A DNA stretch of 64,000 nt from Ananas comosus (Eukaryota > Streptophyta > Magnoliopsida > Poales > Bromeliaceae), in NCBI RefSeq assembly GCF_001540865.1, contig NC_033629.1, positions 12,425,607 to 12,489,606 on the forward strand, written 5' to 3'. The position numbers and the translations under genes were made by a program. Shown here piece after piece: positions 59,261-64,000 of the stretch. Under the pieces are notes generated by a model. It had not been told where the DNA came from, did not search any database, and worked only from the letters and a program-made list of their open reading frames with translations. Positions within the stretch are counted from its first letter, which is position 1. Each line of letters opens with the position of its first letter.

Positions 59261-61598
59261 TCAAGAAGCCTTCAGATCATCAAGGCCCACACTAGCCTGC
59301 GAGAATAGAAGTAATCTCAATTTTCACGCAAAGAGAAAGACGACAAGTTAGGGACCTGTAAACACATATCCCTGCAAAAATCATCTATGCACATATATAT
59401 CTACACCTCAAAAGAGGTGCATTTGTTTAAGATTTTATAAAGGGTATATTTCAAAATTCAGATTTTCTTAAACAGATAGGTTATGCATGAATATGTGTCG
59501 GCGAGTTTAGTCACAACAACTACGGATACGGCATGGCATACCAGAAACTTGTGATTCTCTGCAAGTAGAGGTGGGAATACTGTGCAAAACTGCTGTATGT
59601 CTGCATTGATGTCACCTGAGCCAGTGATGATCTCCAGGAACTTCTTTCGGTCGGGTGCGAGTTTCATGGCGACCTATTAATCAATATTAAAAACGAAAAC
59701 AGGGGAGAGATTGTTCAGGCCAATAAGAAGTAACAGCTAACTCCGTTATCATTGAAGTTCCTTACATCGAACTTGACAATTGTTTCTTCTTTTTGTTATC
59801 AAGTTTCTCATTCTTTAGTATATCTCAGTGATGTATCTCTGTTTCATTTAGAAGGTTGCAGTACTGGGTTATTTTTCATTGAACACAAACTCAAGTAAGA
59901 AAAGCAAAAGCAGGCTGGACCAAAACAGAATTTTCAAGCCTTGGTTAAGACATGAAAAAGGGTAAGAATATATTATATTATTGCCATACGTATTCTAAAG
60001 TCAGTTTAGATCAACAATGCTTTTCCTATAATATAACCTAAAATTTCTTCAAAAAATTTGAGAAATGCTACCTTGAAGCTGGAACTGGCAAGCCAACCAT
60101 GCCATTTCTTTAGGGTTTTGCTGTACGAATCAGTGCAAGCTTCTGCTGTGGTCCAATCCGGATGCTCAAGCAAGTTGCGGAAGAGCTCAACCAAGAAGTC
60201 CATGGCTCTGTTAACAGTCCCCACACAAGTTAGTATGTTCTAAAGGATTGTATACTATGTGCCAATCTGGCTTGGCTTTTGAATCTGCTTATCTACTCCG
60301 AAAAGCAGCAGTTAGATGTTTGGATGACAAAAAAAAGATGGACCATTTACTGTGGCAAAAAGCTAAAATGAGCTTTTGTACCTGAGAAGCAGAAACTCTA
60401 ATTAGAAGCTTCGGCTTCCACTAAAGTGATCAGTTGTTGAAGAGGATATATTACTTTTTTCGAACAGATTTTGCAAAAGCTCCCACCAAGCCAAATAGGC
60501 AAACTATTCCATTACGAAGTATAGTATAAAACACCTTGTTAACCACAGAAGCCCATTAGTACAGCTGGACGAGCTTTTTGCTGTTTTAGATTCAACTTCC
60601 ACTTGCACCAAGGTGTACAAGTGCTCAAATTTTGTAGGATCGGAAGAGTACTTTGTTTCCAGCCTCTAAAAAAAAAAAATAGCAATTAGTAAATTATACA
60701 TGTTAGAATAAATTTAAATAGACACAAAACCAAATAAAGAACTAAACCAAAGCATAAATTCCAAATTTTCAATCTTAAATATTGTTTGTAACTTCTTTTT
60801 GACAAATGCTGCATAGAGAACAAACAAAACACAGCAATAACAACTGAAAATTTAAAATGATAGTGTCCAGATATTGAGAAGCCATATCCTAGTAAAGCGA
60901 AAATACTTTCAATTTATTATTGACAAAGAAATAGAACTTCTTACCGTAATATTGCCTCCAATATCGTTCTTAACAAGGGTCATGGCACTTCCAAACTTAT
61001 CTGGCAATACACCAGAAAAGATTCATCAATGATCAGGAGTAATAAGAAGTTGGTTTTGTTTTCAATTTCAGATTAACATAAAAGACTATGTGCAAAATAT
61101 TTTACAAAATTTGAGAGTGAGAAGACAACAAAAAATATAATCCTACAATACTTCATCAGATCATTATTCGCATAGGGTTCTAAACTTTTCACAATTACTT
61201 TCAAACTTTCAACTCAAACTCAAAAATCTTATCTCTCATTCTTTATTCCTAAAAAGGAATATGATCAATGGAAAAGTGTGAATATGAAGATTAGAATTGT
61301 AGGGCCAAATACACAATTTAGCTTCCAACCACAACAAAAGCTCCAAGAAATTTGTAAACCAAATGCCTAGTTTCTGAAAACTTCAATATAGAAGCTGATC
61401 CACAAGCCAGGTCAAACAGACACCGAACCTACAGATAGCACGGACGGAACAAAAAGTAAAACAAGATTAACGCCTCTTACCTAGTACGGGCAGGATAAGC
61501 TGGCACACTTCAAGAAAAGGCTTTGTAAGCATTACTCCATTTTCGGACTTGACATGCTTCATTCCCTCCAATGAGGGAGTGAACACTGTCCCCTCCAT
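59261..61598 (-). CDS. GLTP1: Glycolipid transfer protein
   Basis: Cytosolic all-helical protein that moves glycosphingolipids (in Arabidopsis, glucosylceramides) between membranes. Exons in coding order: 61598-61481, 61000-60945, 60665-60535, 60207-60072, 59673-59542, 59296-59261; 202 aa, the same as Arabidopsis GLTP1. The GLTP fold covers almost the whole protein. Sugar-binding positions are present: D52 and N56 in NDIGGNITR (with R59 where animal proteins have K), W99 in LLWL, and H138 in KKWHGW. RAMDFLVELFRNL, LAPDRKKFLEIITGSGDI and the tail ASVGLDDLKAS fit GLTP1. ATG 61598 corresponds to the usual MEGTVFTP start. An alternative upstream coding exon (61710-61729, ATG 61729) joined to 61620 would add MAADPARWKKPSAK in frame, giving 216 aa. 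All other junctions keep frame. Confidence 0.95.
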
Positions 61599-61620
61599 CT
61601 TCGCACTCGGTTTCTTCCAC

Positions 61621-62420
61621 CTATTGAGCCAACAATAGAAAAGGACCCAATTTCACTCAATCCCAAATAACAGAGATTTAAATCAAATCAATCAACAAAC
61701 AAACTCCACCTCGCCGGATCAGCAGCCATTGCCAAACATAGGCCATTGGATCCGGCAATCTCACCAAATGCCGACCCGAGGATTGATCCATTTGTCGCGT
61801 GATAGTGAACTATTTTACACAGGGATCAGTATGAATACTAAATGAAACCTAATTAAGTAAACACAAATTAAAATAGTTCAATTCAAATAACAAATTTAAG
61901 GGGGAAAAAAAACTCAAATACCACACCATTCTCGATCTGGGTTCTTCTTCCCAGGAACCAAAAAGAAGACTAATTTAGCCCTAATCCACCAATTAAATGG
62001 GAAATGTAGCAATCTTAAACCGACCAACCTAACAGATCTTAGATAAATCAAACATGTCCCGTTAATTCTCATTATTTAATACCAAAACGGCACTCCGATC
62101 ACATCAAATCAACAAAAGATACGAGAAATTTCTAAAAAATTACCAAAAATTCTCAGAAAAAATCCGACTTTTGGTGGCTACTAACCGATCCGGAGAAAAA
62201 ATCGCCGAGGATTCGCAACCTACGTGTCCCGCGGACTCGCTCTGCTCCTAGGAGATCCGATCGGGAGGAAGGAAACGGATGGATCTATTTATAGTGAGAG
62301 AGTTGCGCAATGATTTGGAGCCCCTAATCGCCCTCTCACTCGCTTCGTTAGGGTTCTTAATTCGGGAATTTTTGGGGAATCGGATTCGTTACGAGCGAAG
62401 CATGAACTGCGAGGGTCGGG
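61621..62420 (-). promoter_or_regulatory. GLTP leader and promoter
   Basis: Contains the possible 20-base coding microexon (61710-61729). On the minus strand three upstream ATGs lie near it, including a six-codon frame (MFGNGC, stop) and an out-of-frame ATG at about 61791. The region toward 62180-62420 becomes GC-richer, consistent with the core promoter. An ACACGTGT word at about 62525 lies further upstream in the spacer shared with RPL14. Confidence 0.45.
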
Positions 62421-63318
62421 GGAAACAGGGGAGAACGTGTCGACCACGTTCGGACGGTGACTGTTTGGACCGGCCTCCCGGTTCGGTCGAACCGGAAATG
62501 GCGTTGAACCGGATCGGATGGATCGACACGTGTACTTTACGATGCGAATTTAAAAAAACTTTGAATTTTGGACAAATTGCACTACCATTCCTGGTTAATC
62601 CTCGAAATTTTCAGCTCAATACCTAAAGGTTGTGTTAATTGCACAATGGGTCCCTAGTCTCTACACCCTTTTTAACTTTGCTCCATTTTTTTTTCACTTT
62701 TAAATTTTCTGATCTTTATATTTTGCTACAATTAGGTTCCAGTCCGCCAACTATTTGCCAATTTTTGGTATTGATTTTTTAAAGGTTTTAAAATAATATG
62801 ATTGCATTATATGGTATAAATACTAAATACTTTTAAAAAAATAGTACACGTTATATATAAAGTCGAATATAGTTATAAATTTGAATGATTGTATTAAAAA
62901 TAGTTGAATTAAGTTTGAGTTGAGAAGCGCACATATAATATAAAAAAAATGTAAAAAACAAAGCATAAAAAAAAATATAGAGGTTAAAGACTAATGGTGT
63001 AATTAATTTCTAAAAGTTAAAATATCAAATTACAATATAAAAAAATGGAAACCAAAATAAAAAAATTGGATACAAGTAAATCGAATTGAAGAGAATTAAA
63101 AAAAAAAAAAAAAAAAGAGAGAAAAGAATGAGGGAGGCCATTTCAAAATAATTCTATAATTGAGGGGTTTTCTTATATAATATAACACAATTTTTTGGGG
63201 CCTTTTTGGGAAGCAGAAAAAAGAAAAAGAGTAAATTTGGTGCGGCAATTTCGTAGCCGTAGATCAGACAATCACGCGAGCACGATAATTAAAGCCCCGT
63301 GCTTCGTCCCCAACGATA
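62421..63318. other. GLTP/RPL14 divergent spacer
   Basis: Mostly AT-rich with poly-A runs (63099-63116); 62560-62690 has the AAATTGCAC/TAATTGCACAATGGG words seen at ends of TIR elements, but a full element could not be closed. 63240-63318 is the proximal RPL14 promoter. Confidence 0.45.
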
Positions 63319-63436
63319 AAACCCTAGTAAACAGCGGCACCTTCAAACCCTAGTCCTCCACTCGCTCCTCCTCCTCCTCCTCCTCCTCCTCCTACTCCTA
63401 CTCGTCCCCTTCGAGATCACCCCGTGAAGCCGAAAC
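63319..63436 (+). promoter_or_regulatory. RPL14 leader with two telo-box-like motifs
   Basis: AAACCCTAG at 63319-63327 and 63345-63353 match the telo-box found upstream of plant ribosomal-protein genes. A CTC/CTCCTC-rich leader follows immediately before the ATG. Confidence 0.65.
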
Positions 63437-63660
63437 ATGGTGAGATATCGAAACCTCTTCGTTACCACACTGTTCTCGATCGCCATTTCTTTTCCTTTTT
63501 CCCTCCCATCACTGGTTGTGGGCTTCTTTTTTTTTCATATTTTTGTGGATTTTGTAAGGTGTTTAAACGTTACGTCGAGATCGGGCGCGTGGCACTCGTC
63601 AATTACGGGAAAGAATATGGGAAACTCGTCGTCATCGTCGATGTTATCGACCAGAATCGA
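63437..63660 (+). CDS. RPL14: 60S ribosomal protein eL14 (partial, first two exons)
   Basis: Component of the cytosolic large ribosomal subunit. Exon 1 coding part is only the start codon (63437-63439), followed by GTGAGA; exon 2, 63559-63660, encodes [20 protein letters not shown] and on to [10 protein letters not shown] before the GTAAGC donor. This is the conserved N-terminal SH3-like/KOW part of eL14. The remaining exons lie past the right edge (no further coding sequence is seen up to 64000, so intron 2 is at least 340 bases). The split after ATG and the telo-boxes upstream fit a ribosomal-protein gene. Confidence 0.94.
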
Positions 63661-64000
63661 GTAAGCTTCAGCTTTTTTGAAAACAAAATTATAATTTTTT
63701 ACGATTCCTATATGTTTTAGTTTAGAAATTTGAAAGTTTTGGATGCAAGAAGCATGTTTTGATCCATCAGGAGATTTTTTTGTAATAGTATAGCAATATT
63801 TGTTTTCGCAGTGTAGTTTCATTTTTGCATGATTTCAATTTAGTTTTCAAGGTAGATTTTGTTTACAGATACTTGTTATAGTAAATAAAGGTAGATTTTG
63901 TGGTAGTAATGCAAAATTCATGCAAGGATCTGTTAATTGCGAACTATTATTACAAATTATTTCTATTATGCATAAGGTCCAATATTTATATTTTATTTTT

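Overview
This is nuclear DNA of a flowering plant, most likely a monocot. Evidence: multi-exon genes with GT-AG introns, AT-rich intergenic DNA, many short non-autonomous transposons, and a mix of gene compositions in which the ALOG and ARF coding exons are very GC-rich, as is common in monocots. The species cannot be named from sequence alone. Splice models below were built by hand: every joined exon keeps frame and the products match plant families in length. No transcript data were available.

Layout. (1) 142-1242, minus: first coding exon of an ARF10/ARF16-type auxin response factor, continuing off the left edge. (2) 14318-16801, minus: PAM16/TIM16, 115 aa. (3) 17821-24573, minus: SYT2-type synaptotagmin, 12 exons, 543 aa. 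(4) 26288-30315, minus: cryptochrome 2, 5 exons, about 649 aa. (5) 34052-39385, plus: splicing factor SLU7, 10 exons, 536 aa. (6) 47450-48082, plus: single-exon ALOG protein, 210 aa. (7) 55499-57402, minus: ROP-interactive CRIB (RIC) protein, 245 aa. (8) 59261-61598, minus: glycolipid transfer protein, 202 aa, perhaps longer at the N terminus. (9) 63437 to the right edge, plus: start of ribosomal protein eL14. These are unrelated housekeeping and regulatory genes, not a cluster or operon. CRY2/SLU7 and GLTP/RPL14 are divergent pairs.

The spaces between genes are dominated by small DNA transposons without coding capacity: long-TIR Mutator-like elements (one nested inside another, one almost wholly inverted-repeat), Tourist/Harbinger-like elements with TTA duplications, and a family of hairpin-ended elements lying between (TA)n microsatellites. 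No reverse transcriptase, integrase or transposase reading frame was recognised.

Four single N bases occur (2245, 7952, 24900, 42764). Three sit at the junction of a direct duplication and the fourth ends a poly-T run, which suggests unmerged contig overlaps or filled gaps. Nothing resembling a novel multi-gene system was found. The most informative oddities are the partial exon duplication with a decoy splice donor in SYT2, the nested Mutator-like elements with GC-rich cargo, and the TA-embedded hairpin elements.
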